Translations under genes and position numbers: made by a program
The notes under the pieces: model-generated
Seen by the model: only the letters and a program-made list of their open reading frames with translations
Databases searched by the model: none
Told to the model about the DNA's origin: nothing
NCBI GenBank assembly: GCA_016841325.1
Contig: JAENZJ010000007.1
Location: 62,001 to 126,000, forward strand
DNA: 64,000 nucleotides
Direction of reading: 5' to 3'
Origin: Thermincola carboxydiphila
GTDB lineage: Bacteria > Bacillota > Thermincolia > Thermincolales > UBA2595
Part shown: positions 54,308 through 62,790 of the stretch, one piece after another
Layout: the number at the start of each line of letters is the position of its first letter
Numbering within the stretch: position 1 is the first letter of the stretch

Positions 54308-54910
54308 TCAGGATTTCGCCTCGGTCTTGAAATATGTATCAATTATTTTTTCGGCCAGCCGTTTCTGGGCATTGGACTGGGCTATCAGCATGAGTACAAT
54401 AAGAAATAGTTCCGCCGTCTCCCGGTGGTCAATATCAATTGCCACGGTCTTTTCTTTGATAACGGCAAATTTTTCGATCAGGCCATTATAAAAACTTTCA
54501 AACTCTATCTCTTTGAGTTCCAGAAAAGCTGCATAAATGTCTTCCAGGGAGATTACGTCATCTTCCCTTGTGGCCAGATTATTTAAAATCGGGTCAAACA
54601 GAGCCCTGATATCATTTATGGAGATGATATTTTTTAAATGATAGGTAAGGATCAGGAGAATTATATGATCCTTGGTATACTTCTTATTTTTCGGGGGCAT
54701 CAGGAGCCCGGCTTTGGTATAGTTATTAATCATGGTTTTGGTGAGAATCTTGTCATCCGGGTGTCTCTTAAAGTTCTCCATTTTGCTTTCTATTATGGAA
54801 GTAAGCTGTTCCATATAAAGGTCTACATCAGGCATATCGGAAACACCAATATCACCGGGGTGGGAGATTTCCTGAACAAGTTTTTCAAGGTTTTCCCTGG
54901 TAAACTTCAT
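54308..54910 (-). CDS. DUF1836 protein, probable DNA-binding regulator
   Basis: A 200-aa protein of the DUF1836 family. A MerR-like winged-helix segment is visible at about 55-90 (TKTMINNYTKAGLLMPPKNK, KYTKDHI). The C-terminal half is helical. The family is common in Firmicutes and its targets are unknown. Start: ATG after AGGTGATAG. It is divergent from the pspA operon, with 319 nt between starts, so it could regulate that operon (inference). Confidence 0.85.
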   Translation of the reverse strand: MKFTRENLEKLVQEISHPGDIGVSDMPDVDLYMEQLTSIIESKMENFKRHPDDKILTKTMINNYTKAGLLMPPKNKKYTKDHIILLILTYHLKNIISINDIRALFDPILNNLATREDDVISLEDIYAAFLELKEIEFESFYNGLIEKFAVIKEKTVAIDIDHRETAELFLIVLMLIAQSNAQKRLAEKIIDTYFKTEAKS

Positions 54911-55071
54911 AAACTATCACCTCACAGTCATTATATAGTATTTATTACCGTATGGCAAGTTAATAGTGAAGACGAAAAGAAATATTAATAACTAGGTTGC
55001 GGGAGAAGGAGCCGGAGGGAGCTAATTTCAAAATTTAGCCAACTGCGATACGTAGTAAACAAAACCGCGTG

Positions 55072-55100
55072 TTGTAGTTAATTCAAGCCTGTGTTATGAT
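55072..55100 (+). promoter_or_regulatory. sigma-A promoter of the pspA-nfeD-floT operon
   Basis: TTGTAG (55072-55077), 17-nt spacer, TATGAT (55095-55100). It lies in the 319-nt gap between DUF1836 and pspA and gives a leader of about 125 nt. Confidence 0.7.
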
Positions 55101-55143
55101 GTGGATATAAAGCAAAACATTTACATAAGCAAATTCAACAAGA

Positions 55144-55160
55144 AGGGAGGAGAAATGTAA
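55144..55160 (+). promoter_or_regulatory. start-stop mini-ORF (ATGTAA) in the pspA leader
   Basis: A strong ribosome site (AAGGGAGGAG, 55144-55152) at good spacing precedes ATG TAA (55155-55160). A ribosome would initiate and terminate on adjacent codons. It lies 70 nt upstream of the pspA start, which has its own site (GAAAGGAGCG). The sequence may hold a ribosome at this spot or control leader structure. Confidence 0.5.
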
Positions 55161-55229
55161 CAAAAAGTAAAATAGAACACATTAAAACTAAATAAAGCAA
55201 ACAATAGGTTTGGGAAAGGAGCGAAATCA

Positions 55230-55916
55230 ATGGGTTTATTTAAGCGGATCAGTGACAATATCCGGGCTAATCTTAATGCTATGGTCGACAAGGCAGAAGA
55301 TCCGGTAAAACTCTTGGATCAGTACCTTAGGGATATGGAAGACGATATTGCCGATGCCGAAGGGGCTGTTGCCAGGCAGTTGGCTGTTGTCAGGAAGTTC
55401 CGGGCACAGTACGAAGATGCACAGGCAATGGCTGCCAAGCGTGAAGCCCAGGCTCTGGAAGCCCTTGAGAAAGACCGTGAAGACCTGGCCAGAAAAGCCC
55501 TGGAGGACAAAAAGCTGCACCGGGCCAAAGCTGACGACTACAAAAGCCAGTATGACACTACCGGCGCTACTGCCGAAACCCTTAAGTCTCAGCTTCGGGA
55601 GATGAAGGATGAGTATGAAAAGCTGCGCGCCAGAAGGGATACTCTGGTTTCCCGGGCTCAGGCCGCCAGGGCCCAGAAGGAGATTCACGGAGCAATGGGT
55701 GGATTTGCCCGGGATAACGCCAGGCGAGGTTTTGAACGAATGGAGGAAAAGGTAATGCAGCTGGAGGCAGAGGCAGATGTGGCTGCTGAGCTGGGGACAT
55801 CGGGGAAATCGCTGGATGCGGAGCTTGAAGCCCTTGGCAGCAGTGATGCTGAGATTGACAGTGAGCTGGCTGCACTAAAGGAAAAGCTCAGGGCTAAAGA
55901 AGCTGATAGGCAGTAA
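55230..55916 (+). CDS. pspA: PspA/IM30 (ESCRT-III-like) membrane-stress protein
   Basis: A 228-aa coiled-coil protein. The N-terminal amphipathic helix MGLFKRISDNIRANLNAMVD binds membranes, followed by KAEDPVKLLDQYLRDMEDD, both family-typical. The rest is alternating helical hairpins (about 25-190) with a charged tail. PspA polymers repair leaky membranes. It is the first gene of an operon with nfeD and floT, as in other Firmicutes where PspA and flotillins act together at the membrane. Confidence 0.95.
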   Translation: MGLFKRISDNIRANLNAMVDKAEDPVKLLDQYLRDMEDDIADAEGAVARQLAVVRKFRAQYEDAQAMAAKREAQALEALEKDREDLARKALEDKKLHRAKADDYKSQYDTTGATAETLKSQLREMKDEYEKLRARRDTLVSRAQAARAQKEIHGAMGGFARDNARRGFERMEEKVMQLEAEADVAAELGTSGKSLDAELEALGSSDAEIDSELAALKEKLRAKEADRQ

Positions 55917-55940
55917 ATATTCATCCGGGGGAGGGATTTT

Positions 55941-56471
55941 ATGCTGGAATTATATTGGGGGTGTCTGGCGGGCGGGGTTCTGTTCGCCCTGATTACCGTA
56001 ATATTTGGAGATATCCTCGGGGATGCTCTTGACGGGGTGTTTGATGCCCTGTCATTTGACCACCTGGACTTTCTCCAGCCAATGGTAATAGTCGGCGGGA
56101 TTACCGTTTTTGGTGGAACCGGTGTTACACTAACCAGGTATACCTCTGTGGAACCCTTCCCTGTTGCCGTTATTTCTGTAATAGCTGCGGTTCTCTTATC
56201 AGTGGCGGTATACTTCCTATATGTCAAACCTATGAAAAATACCGAAAATTCCACAGGGTTCTCGCTGCAGGACCTGGTTGGAAAGATTGGGGAGGTTTCT
56301 GTTCCGATTCCGGCCAAGGGATATGGCGAAGTGCTGGTGAAAATCGGCGCCGGAAATACCAACCAGATTGCAGCCAGTTTTGACGGAGAGGAACTCCCTG
56401 CAGGCATCAGGGTTGTCGTTGCCGAGGTAAGGGACAGCACCTTATATGTATTTCGCTATGAGGATAATTAA
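55941..56471 (+). CDS. NfeD-family membrane protein (YuaF-like)
   Basis: A 176-aa protein. Membrane segments lie at about 6-26, 46-65 and 76-98. A C-terminal OB-fold/NfeD domain follows (about 108-176, LVGKIGEVSVPIPAKGYGEV and AGIRVVVAEVRDSTLYVF). NfeD proteins are partners of flotillins or SPFH proteins. It is 22 nt before floT, with AAAGGAGG in between. Confidence 0.88.
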   Translation: MLELYWGCLAGGVLFALITVIFGDILGDALDGVFDALSFDHLDFLQPMVIVGGITVFGGTGVTLTRYTSVEPFPVAVISVIAAVLLSVAVYFLYVKPMKNTENSTGFSLQDLVGKIGEVSVPIPAKGYGEVLVKIGAGNTNQIAASFDGEELPAGIRVVVAEVRDSTLYVFRYEDN

Positions 56472-56493
56472 ATATAATTAAAGGAGGACTACA

Positions 56494-57984
56494 ATGTTTG
56501 AAATACCAGGTTTTCTGTTTATACCTGTATTGGTTACTGTAGTTATTGTCGTTCTGGGACTGGCATTTTGGGCCCGGTATAAAACTGTGGGTCCGGATGA
56601 GGCCATGATTGTTACCGGGTCATACCTGGGGAGCAAAAATGTCCTGGTGGATGAATCAGGGCGCAGGATCAAGATTGTCAGGGGTGGCGGCGCTTTTATC
56701 CTGCCGGTTTTTCAACAGTCTGAGTTTATATCACTCCTGTCCCTGAAGCTGGATATCTCCACTCCTGAAGTTTACACTGAGCAGGGTGTCCCGGTAATGG
56801 CCGACGGGGTAGCGATTATCAAGATTGGAAGTTCGGTTGAGGATATTGCCACTGCAGCCGAACAGTTTATGGGTAAACCACAGGAGGCTCTTAAGTCTGA
56901 AGCCCAGGAAGTCCTTGAAGGACACCTGAGAGCGATTCTTGGCACCATGACTGTGGAGGAGGTTTACCGCAACCGTGACAAGTTTGCCCAGGAGGTCCAG
57001 GGTGTGGCGGCAAAGGACCTTAAGAAAATGGGACTCCAGATAGTTTCTTTTACCATCAAGGATGTCAGGGATAAACACGGCTACCTGGATGCCCTGGGTA
57101 AGCCGAGAATAGCCGCCGTAAAGAGGGATGCCGAAATAGCCGAGGCCGAAGCCATCCGGGATGCCCGGATCCAGAAGGCCAAAGCAGAGGAAGAAGGCCA
57201 AAAGGCAGAGCTGCTGCGGGATACTAATGTGGCAGAAGCGTCAAAAGAGAAAGAACTAAAAGTAGCCGCCTTTAAGAGGGAACAGGATACTGCCAAGGCG
57301 GAAGCCGACCAGGCTTACAGTATTCAGGAAGCGCGCTCCCAGCAGATGGCTGTTGAAGAACAGATGAAGATAGAACTGGTGCGCAAGGAACGGGAAATCG
57401 ACCTCCAGGAAAAAGAGATCCTGCGGCGGGAAAAGCAGTATGATGCCGAAGTCAGGAAAAAGGCCGATGCCGACCGTTACTCGGTGGAGCAGGCGGCTGA
57501 AGCCGATAAGGCAAGGCGGCTGCGCGAGGCAGATGCAATTCAGTACAAAATTGAAGCAGAGGCCAGGGCCAATGCGGAACAGAAAAGGCTGGAAGGTATG
57601 GCTGTTGCCGATGCTGAAAAGGCAAAGGGTACTGCTGAAGCCGAAGTAATCCGGCTGAAGGGCCTTGCTGAAGCCGAAGCCAAAGAAAAGCTGGCTGAAG
57701 CCTTTGAGAAGTACGGAGAAGCCGCTGTCCTGGACATCATTGTCAAGATGCTGCCTGAGCTGGCAGGCAGGGTGGCAGAACCTGTCAGGTCCATTGACAA
57801 ACTTACGGTTGTCGATACCGGCAGCGGTGAAGGAGCAGCCCGGGTAAGCAATTATGTGACCTCACTGATGGCAACCGCTCCGGAAATGCTTAAGAATGTA
57901 TCTGGTATAGATATGGAACAATTGATAAAAAGACTTACCGCCAAAGGTGAACCAGTAGAACCTGTAAAAACAGATATTGGCTAA
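56494..57984 (+). CDS. floT: flotillin
   Basis: A 496-aa flotillin that organises membrane domains. An N-terminal hydrophobic segment (about 3-25) is followed by an SPFH domain (about 30-210, VGPDEAMIVTGSYLGSKN, VPVMADGVAIIKIGSSVEDI). A long Ala/Glu/Lys-rich coiled coil follows (about 210-400), then a conserved C-terminal oligomerisation part. Gene order pspA-nfeD-floT corresponds to the yuaF-floT neighbourhood in Bacillus with pspA added. Confidence 0.93.
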   Translation: MFEIPGFLFIPVLVTVVIVVLGLAFWARYKTVGPDEAMIVTGSYLGSKNVLVDESGRRIKIVRGGGAFILPVFQQSEFISLLSLKLDISTPEVYTEQGVPVMADGVAIIKIGSSVEDIATAAEQFMGKPQEALKSEAQEVLEGHLRAILGTMTVEEVYRNRDKFAQEVQGVAAKDLKKMGLQIVSFTIKDVRDKHGYLDALGKPRIAAVKRDAEIAEAEAIRDARIQKAKAEEEGQKAELLRDTNVAEASKEKELKVAAFKREQDTAKAEADQAYSIQEARSQQMAVEEQMKIELVRKEREIDLQEKEILRREKQYDAEVRKKADADRYSVEQAAEADKARRLREADAIQYKIEAEARANAEQKRLEGMAVADAEKAKGTAEAEVIRLKGLAEAEAKEKLAEAFEKYGEAAVLDIIVKMLPELAGRVAEPVRSIDKLTVVDTGSGEGAARVSNYVTSLMATAPEMLKNVSGIDMEQLIKRLTAKGEPVEPVKTDIG

Positions 57985-57998
57985 GACCGGCTAATAAC

Positions 57999-58208
57999 TT
58001 ATTTCATCTTAATGGCTCGCTGGGGGCAGTAATCAACACACCTGCCGCAGCCGACACACTTATCCCTGTTGATCTCAGGGATGGCAGCCTTAAAGAACCA
58101 CGTCTTCTTTTGAGTGATAGCCCCAAGGCCGCAGACCCGTTTGGCCGGGCAAAACGGTGAATGGTCACATAGTTTTTCATTAATTACAGCTTTTTTCTTC
58201 TTGGCCAA
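57999..58208 (-). CDS. small 4Fe-4S ferredoxin-type protein
   Basis: A 69-aa protein with one complete cluster motif, CVGCGRCVDYCPQRAI, at the C-terminus. An N-terminal, irregular set of cysteines (KLCDHSPFCPAKRVCGLGAI) could hold a second cluster. The lysine-rich start (MAKKKKAVINEK) comes from a TTG at 58208 with GGAGG 8 nt upstream. An ATG at 58223 lies inside the operator region and has no site. It stands under a CsoR/CstR-like operator, which is unusual for a ferredoxin. Confidence 0.85.
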   Translation of the reverse strand: MAKKKKAVINEKLCDHSPFCPAKRVCGLGAITQKKTWFFKAAIPEINRDKCVGCGRCVDYCPQRAIKMK

Positions 58209-58221
58209 TTTAAAAACCTCC

Positions 58222-58282
58222 ATAATGATTAATACCCCAGGGGGGTATTAATCATTATACCAGAAAAAAGTTTCATTTACAA
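58222..58282 (-). promoter_or_regulatory. strong promoter overlapped by a CsoR/CstR-like operator
   Basis: Reading on the reverse strand: TTGTAA (complement of 58277-58282), 17-nt spacer, TATAAT (complement of 58254-58259). Overlapping the -10 box and the start region is a perfect palindrome with 17-bp arms and 3-nt centre (58222-58258), whose core is ATACCCC-N3-GGGGTAT. That core is the operator type of CsoR/CstR/RcnR/FrmR repressors, which sense Cu(I), persulfide, Ni/Co or formaldehyde. Confidence 0.78.
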
Positions 58283-58334
58283 ACCTAAAGAAAAACTATA
58301 TAATAATGAATAAATATAAATAACCTGAATTTAT

Positions 58335-58470
58335 TTAGCTAGGGGTGCCCCAAAGGCTGAGAGGTTTTGCAAAACCAACCCTTGGAACCTGAATTCCGGA
58401 TAATACCGGCGAAGGGAAGCTAGTGTTTTGTTAACAAAGCAGGCTTGCCTTTTGGTAAGCCTGCAGCTGT
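58335..58470 (+). promoter_or_regulatory. TPP riboswitch with terminator
   Basis: The aptamer spans about 58335-58425: AGGGGTGCC, GGCTGAGAGG, ACCCTTGGAACCTGA, CCGGATAATACCGGCGAAG, GGAAGCTA. All are THI-element consensus segments. The terminator GCAGGCTT (58439-58446) with AAGCCTGC (58457-58464) is followed by a short T-rich run. Bound thiamine pyrophosphate should switch off thiS-thiG-thiH. Confidence 0.95.
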
Positions 58471-58507
58471 TTTCTGCAATTTCATTGATGAAAAGGTGAT
58501 GGTATTT

Positions 58508-58708
58508 GTGCAGGTCATAATTAACGGCATAGTGAAGGAAATTAAACCTTCACTGAATATTACCCGCCTTCTGGAAGACGCAGGGATTGAGCTGGGAGCG
58601 GTGGTTGTCCAGTACAACGGGGATATTGTTGACAAGGCCCGTTGGGGTGAGGTTATGCTCAAAGAAAATGATGAGCTGGAAATACTTCGTTTTGTGGGAG
58701 GGGGCTAA
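58508..58708 (+). CDS. thiS: thiamine sulfur carrier ThiS
   Basis: A 66-aa ubiquitin-like protein that carries sulfur as a thiocarboxylate for thiazole formation. It begins [20 protein letters not shown] from GTG 58508 (AAAGGTGATGG upstream) and ends VGGG, keeping the C-terminal Gly-Gly. Upstream ATGs at 58445 and 58499 add residues not seen in ThiS. It is followed 2 nt later by thiG. Confidence 0.93.
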   Translation: MQVIINGIVKEIKPSLNITRLLEDAGIELGAVVVQYNGDIVDKARWGEVMLKENDELEILRFVGGG

Positions 58709-58710
58709 TA

Positions 58711-59484
58711 ATGGATATCTTAAAAATTGGAGGGCAGGAAATCCACAACCGGCTGTTCCTGGGCACCGGGAAGTTTGCTTCAGATGCGCTGATTCCTGAT
58801 GTGATCAGGGCTTCCGGGGTACAGGTGGTGACTGTTGCCCTGCGGCGGGTCGATTTTGAAAACCAGCAGGAGAACATGCTCAATTATATTGATAGGGATT
58901 GTGTTTTGATGCCTAATACATCCGGGGCGCGCACAGCTGATGAGGCAGTCCGGATAGCCCGGATTGCCCGGGCTGCCGGATGTGGAAATTGGGTAAAGAT
59001 CGAGGTGGTTAAAGATAACAAATATCTGCTTCCCGATAATTATGAGACCCTGAAGGCTACAGAGATACTGGCCCGTGAGGGTTTTGCGGTTTTTCCCTAT
59101 ATGAGCCCTGACCTGATGGCAGCCCGCCAGATGAGGGATGCCGGAGCTGCTGCCGTTATGCCCCTCGGATCCCCCATAGGTTCCAACAGGGGGCTGCAGA
59201 CCCGTGAGCTGGTGCGGATACTTATTGATGAAATTGACCTGCCCATAATTGTTGATGCCGGAATAGGCAGGCCCTCAGAGGCTGCAGAGGCTATGGAAAT
59301 GGGTGCTGCTGCAGTGCTGGTGAATACGGCAATTGCGGTGGCCGATGACCCTGTGGCCATGGCTGAAGCCTTCAGCCTGGCTGTAAAGGCGGGGCGACAG
59401 GGGTATCTGGCCGGGCCCGGAGCTGTAAAGATGTATGCAGAGGCTTCATCACCACTGACGGGGTTCCTCGGAACAGACTATTGA
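58711..59484 (+). CDS. thiG: thiazole synthase ThiG
   Basis: A 257-aa TIM-barrel enzyme that condenses 1-deoxy-D-xylulose 5-phosphate, ThiS-thiocarboxylate and dehydroglycine to the thiazole of thiamine. Typical segments are [30 protein letters not shown] (the catalytic Lys in VKIEVV), [16 protein letters not shown] and [20 protein letters not shown]. It is between thiS and thiH and under the TPP riboswitch. Confidence 0.97.
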   Translation: MDILKIGGQEIHNRLFLGTGKFASDALIPDVIRASGVQVVTVALRRVDFENQQENMLNYIDRDCVLMPNTSGARTADEAVRIARIARAAGCGNWVKIEVVKDNKYLLPDNYETLKATEILAREGFAVFPYMSPDLMAARQMRDAGAAAVMPLGSPIGSNRGLQTRELVRILIDEIDLPIIVDAGIGRPSEAAEAMEMGAAAVLVNTAIAVADDPVAMAEAFSLAVKAGRQGYLAGPGAVKMYAEASSPLTGFLGTDY

Positions 59485-59504
59485 AACAGATGGGAATGAT
59501 TGCA

Positions 59505-60635
59505 ATGGGTTTTTATGAGATATACAGTAAAATCAAGGACACAGATTTTGACAACCTGCTTCAGGGGATTACCGGGCAACAGGTAGACAGGGTAATCGGG
59601 GCAGACACGGTCAGTGAGAACGGGTTCCTGGCCCTGCTGTCTCCGGCTGCCGGAAAAAGGCTGGAGCCTATGGCCCAAAAGGCGCACAACCTGACGGTGC
59701 GTAATTTTGGCCGGGTAATCACCCTCTATACCCCGATGTATCTTTCAGATTTTTGTACCAATGAATGCGTTTATTGCGGCTTTAATACCAAAAACCCCAT
59801 GCGCCGCCGGACCCTGACCATAGAAGAGGTTGAGCGGGAGGGCCGGTTGATTGCCGGGACCGGACTGCGGCACCTGCTGATCTTGACCGGAGAAGCGCCG
59901 CATCAGGCTCCTGTGGAATACCTGGCTGAATGTACCCGGAGGCTGAGAAAGTACTTCTCTTCAGTATCCATTGAAGTATACCCTATGGAGACAGCAGGGT
60001 ACCGAGCGCTGGTGGCAGCGGGAGTTGACGGAATGACCGTTTACCAGGAGGTATATGACCCGGCAATTTATGACCGGCTTCACATTAAAGGGCCTAAGAA
60101 AAACTACCTTTTCAGGCTTGATGCACCGGAACGGGCCTGTCAGGCCGGGATGCGGACTGTCAACCTGGGGGCTCTGCTGGGGCTTGCTGACTGGAGACGT
60201 GAGGTCTTTGCTCTCGGCCTTCATGCCAGGTACCTTCAGGATAAATACCCTGATACGGAGATAAGTGTATCATTTCCCAGGATCAGGCCGGCAGCCGGAC
60301 AATTCCGCCCTGCGGTAGAGGTGACTGACCGGGAACTGGTCCAGATGATACTGGCAATAAGGTTTTTTCTGCCCCGGGCCGGGATCACTATTTCTACACG
60401 GGAAAGGCCGGAGCTCAGGGATAACCTGATCAGGCTGGGGGTTACCAAAATGTCCGCCGGTTCCTGTACCGAAGTTGGCGGACGCCTGGACGGTGAAGGC
60501 CATGAAAGGCAATCGGACGGTGATGGCCATGAAGGGCAGTTTGAAATTTCTGATACGCGGTCTGTTGCCGAAATGAAGGCCGCTATTTTACAGCACGGGT
60601 ACCAGCCCGTCTCCAAAGACTGGCTGGTAATATGA
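59505..60635 (+). CDS. thiH: 2-iminoacetate synthase ThiH (radical SAM)
   Basis: A 376-aa radical SAM enzyme that cleaves tyrosine to make dehydroglycine for ThiG. The cluster motif CTNECVYCGF lies near residue 83-92. The end (GQFEISDTRSVAEMKAAILQ) is family-typical. I use ATG 59505, giving MGFYEIYSKIKDTDFD. A TTG at 59481 overlaps the thiG stop and is an alternative. Near the C-terminus a 27-nt tandem duplication inserts DGEGHERQS/DGDGHEGQF between GGRL and EISD, next to the usually short GG-Y/F segment. Confidence 0.92.
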   Translation: MGFYEIYSKIKDTDFDNLLQGITGQQVDRVIGADTVSENGFLALLSPAAGKRLEPMAQKAHNLTVRNFGRVITLYTPMYLSDFCTNECVYCGFNTKNPMRRRTLTIEEVEREGRLIAGTGLRHLLILTGEAPHQAPVEYLAECTRRLRKYFSSVSIEVYPMETAGYRALVAAGVDGMTVYQEVYDPAIYDRLHIKGPKKNYLFRLDAPERACQAGMRTVNLGALLGLADWRREVFALGLHARYLQDKYPDTEISVSFPRIRPAAGQFRPAVEVTDRELVQMILAIRFFLPRAGITISTRERPELRDNLIRLGVTKMSAGSCTEVGGRLDGEGHERQSDGDGHEGQFEISDTRSVAEMKAAILQHGYQPVSKDWLVI

Positions 60636-60660
60636 CCCCCGTTTTTTTTTTGAAAATTTT

Positions 60661-60689
60661 CGAACCGTTATCAGGGGATATGGTGTCTA
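60661..60689 (+). promoter_or_regulatory. ECF-type promoter of the second sigma module
   Basis: CGAACC (60661-60666), 17-nt spacer, TGTCTA (60684-60689). This resembles ECF promoters (GAAC at -35, CGTCTA-like -10) and suggests self-activation. It follows the GTTTTTTTTTT run after thiH, which may end that operon. Confidence 0.5.
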
Positions 60690-60719
60690 ATGAACAGATA
60701 GCAGTCAGGTGGTGTGGCA

Positions 60720-61250
60720 ATGGAGATAACAGGACTTGTAAAAATGGCCCGGTCAGGGGATGAAGGAGCTTTTGCCAGGCTGATAGAGATGAAGCGGGAT
60801 AATCTTTACAGGACTGCTTTTGCTTATGTGGGCAATGAAGCGGACTGCCAGGATGCGCTTCAGGAGGCCTTTCTAAAGGCATATTTGTCCTTAAATAATC
60901 TCCGGGAACCTGAATTTTTTTTTACCTGGCTCACCAGGATTCTGATAAATACCTGTTGCAGCCAACTGAAAAGGAGGCCTAAAACCTTAAGGCTGGATGA
61001 AGGGCATCCTGGCGGAGGTTATGTTGACCGTAATTTCCACGCGGCAGAGACAAAGGCAGACCTATGCGGGATGCTTGACTCCCTTGATGAAAAATACCGT
61101 CAGGTCCTTATTTTAAAGTACCTGGGGGAATATACCCTGTCTGAAATCAGTGAAATACTGAAATGCCCCCTGGGGACGGTCAAATCGCGGTTAAACTATG
61201 GACTCAGGGAGCTCAGGGAAAAAGCTGAAAGGAGGGGTGGCTGTGACTGA
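60720..61250 (+). CDS. ECF RNA polymerase sigma factor (second module)
   Basis: A 176-aa sigma-70 ECF factor: region 2 FARLIEMKRDNLYRTAFAYV, DCQDALQEAFLKAYLSLNNL; region 4 SLDEKYRQVLILKYLGEYTL, SEISEILKCPLGTVKSRLNY. ATG 60720 sits after AGGTGGTG. GTG 60714 is just upstream. Its stop overlaps the anti-sigma start by 8 nt. It is distinct from the SigM-like protein at 31.7 kb. Confidence 0.92.
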   Translation: MEITGLVKMARSGDEGAFARLIEMKRDNLYRTAFAYVGNEADCQDALQEAFLKAYLSLNNLREPEFFFTWLTRILINTCCSQLKRRPKTLRLDEGHPGGGYVDRNFHAAETKADLCGMLDSLDEKYRQVLILKYLGEYTLSEISEILKCPLGTVKSRLNYGLRELREKAERRGGCD

Positions 61251-62790
61251 TTGCAGGTCTGTACAGGGTTTGCTGCCGGAATATGTTTTGGCAGAGCTGG
61301 ATGATGAAAAGGCAGAATTCGTAGCCCGGCACCTGCGGGGATGCCAGGAGTGTAGTCAGGAAAGGGAACGGCTCAGGGAATTGTACCATTTCGGGGAGGT
61401 ATTTTTCGGGGAAATAAAAGAGAATATCCCGGTCCCGGCAGGTGTTGCAGCCCCGGCATTACCTAAACACGGAAGACGGGGATTACCGCTTCCCGGTTTT
61501 CTGAAATCCTTTGGCCTGAAATATGCTGCTGCCATTGCCGTTTTGGCAGTCCTCTTTTTCAGCACATATATTTCTCCCACTGCTGCCTATTATGCCTCCA
61601 AAATCCCTATTCTTGGCGGGGCCTTTACCGTTGTGGATGAAGGGGCCCTGGTTGCTCATGAGGAGGGTTTCGGGCAGCGGGTGGAAAAAAGCAGGACCAT
61701 TAATGGAGTAACTTTTATTCTGGAAGAAGTTATCATTGATGAGGCCAGGACCTTGCTGTTGTTCCGGATTAAACTGCCGGCAAATGCTGAATTTGAGGGC
61801 GGAATGCCGGACGATGTCGCTCTGGAAGATCAGTTTGGCTACTCATATCAGGTTGATGGGTTCTCCGCTGCGTCTTCCGGAGAGAAGAATGAGATTTCCG
61901 GGGTTCTGGAATTTCCTCCTCTGAAGACCTGGGCCCGGAAACTGACCTTTCGGACAACAACGATTAACCTGTACCGGGATAAAGAAGAGCGATATATTCT
62001 GGGAAACTGGGAACTTGAATTCCCGGTTGACCCGCTGCTTGCCAAAAGGGTAACCCGGGAGATAAAGATTAACAAAAAGTTCTCTGTTGCCGGGGTTGAT
62101 GTTCACTTTACCAGGGCCGTTCTGACTCCCAGCCAGACAGCAGTGTTTTATGAGTATAAACTGAAAGGACCGGAACAGGCAGACAGGGAATGGGGACACA
62201 GGGAGCAGTTGTTACGACAGATCAGGCTCACTGATGATGCCGGCAGGGAATACCGCAGCCTGGGGGGAGGGGGCGGAGCATCAGCTGCCTTGGGCAAAAT
62301 CTCCGGTCAGGGAGTGTTAAACTTCAGCCCTGTTCTGTTTACAGGTGCCAGGCTGCTTAACCTGGAAGGGGACGGGTTTGCGGTAGACAAATCAGGTTTG
62401 GATGTGACTATACCCCTGGACCTGAAGGCCCGCTTTCCTGTGGAATACGGATTTTTAGACGGCACTGTTACTATTGACAAAGCTATTAGCACTGACAGGG
62501 GCTTAAAGGTCCGGGTAGTGACAGGTGGCGGAGCCGTGAACAGCATTTATTCAGCGGCCTTAAGAGATGGTGACGGAAGGCTTTATGATGCGGTGAGCAT
62601 GAAACTGGCTGATAAGGTCAGGATCGGTACCGGTAACAGAGCCAAAACCGGGCTGGTTCAGGAAATCATTTTTGATACCTCTGCTGCCGGTCTGGAGGGC
62701 AGGCTGACCATGATTGTCAGGGAAGCAAATATTAATGTAGACAGCCCCTGGAAAGTTACAATCCCTTTGGGACAGGAGGGTGAGGGATGA
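61243..62790 (+). CDS. zinc-finger anti-sigma factor with DUF4179-type extracellular region
   Basis: A 515-aa single-pass protein. The cytoplasmic N-terminus (1-70) carries the zinc anti-sigma motif HLRGCQEC, with an earlier Cys (TDCRS) at residues 2-5. One membrane segment lies at about 88-108 (KYAAAIAVLAVLFFSTYI). The long exterior part (about 115-515) resembles DUF4179/DUF5643-type sensor regions. GTG 61243 follows AAAGGAGGGG and overlaps the sigma gene. The zinc motif suggests that redox or metal state can free the sigma factor. Confidence 0.87.
   Translation: MTDCRSVQGLLPEYVLAELDDEKAEFVARHLRGCQECSQERERLRELYHFGEVFFGEIKENIPVPAGVAAPALPKHGRRGLPLPGFLKSFGLKYAAAIAVLAVLFFSTYISPTAAYYASKIPILGGAFTVVDEGALVAHEEGFGQRVEKSRTINGVTFILEEVIIDEARTLLLFRIKLPANAEFEGGMPDDVALEDQFGYSYQVDGFSAASSGEKNEISGVLEFPPLKTWARKLTFRTTTINLYRDKEERYILGNWELEFPVDPLLAKRVTREIKINKKFSVAGVDVHFTRAVLTPSQTAVFYEYKLKGPEQADREWGHREQLLRQIRLTDDAGREYRSLGGGGGASAALGKISGQGVLNFSPVLFTGARLLNLEGDGFAVDKSGLDVTIPLDLKARFPVEYGFLDGTVTIDKAISTDRGLKVRVVTGGGAVNSIYSAALRDGDGRLYDAVSMKLADKVRIGTGNRAKTGLVQEIIFDTSAAGLEGRLTMIVREANINVDSPWKVTIPLGQEGEG

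Noticed and set aside
58445-58498. Longer ThiS starting at 58445
   Set aside because: This start lies in the riboswitch terminator and adds residues unlike ThiS; GTG 58508 gives the usual beginning.
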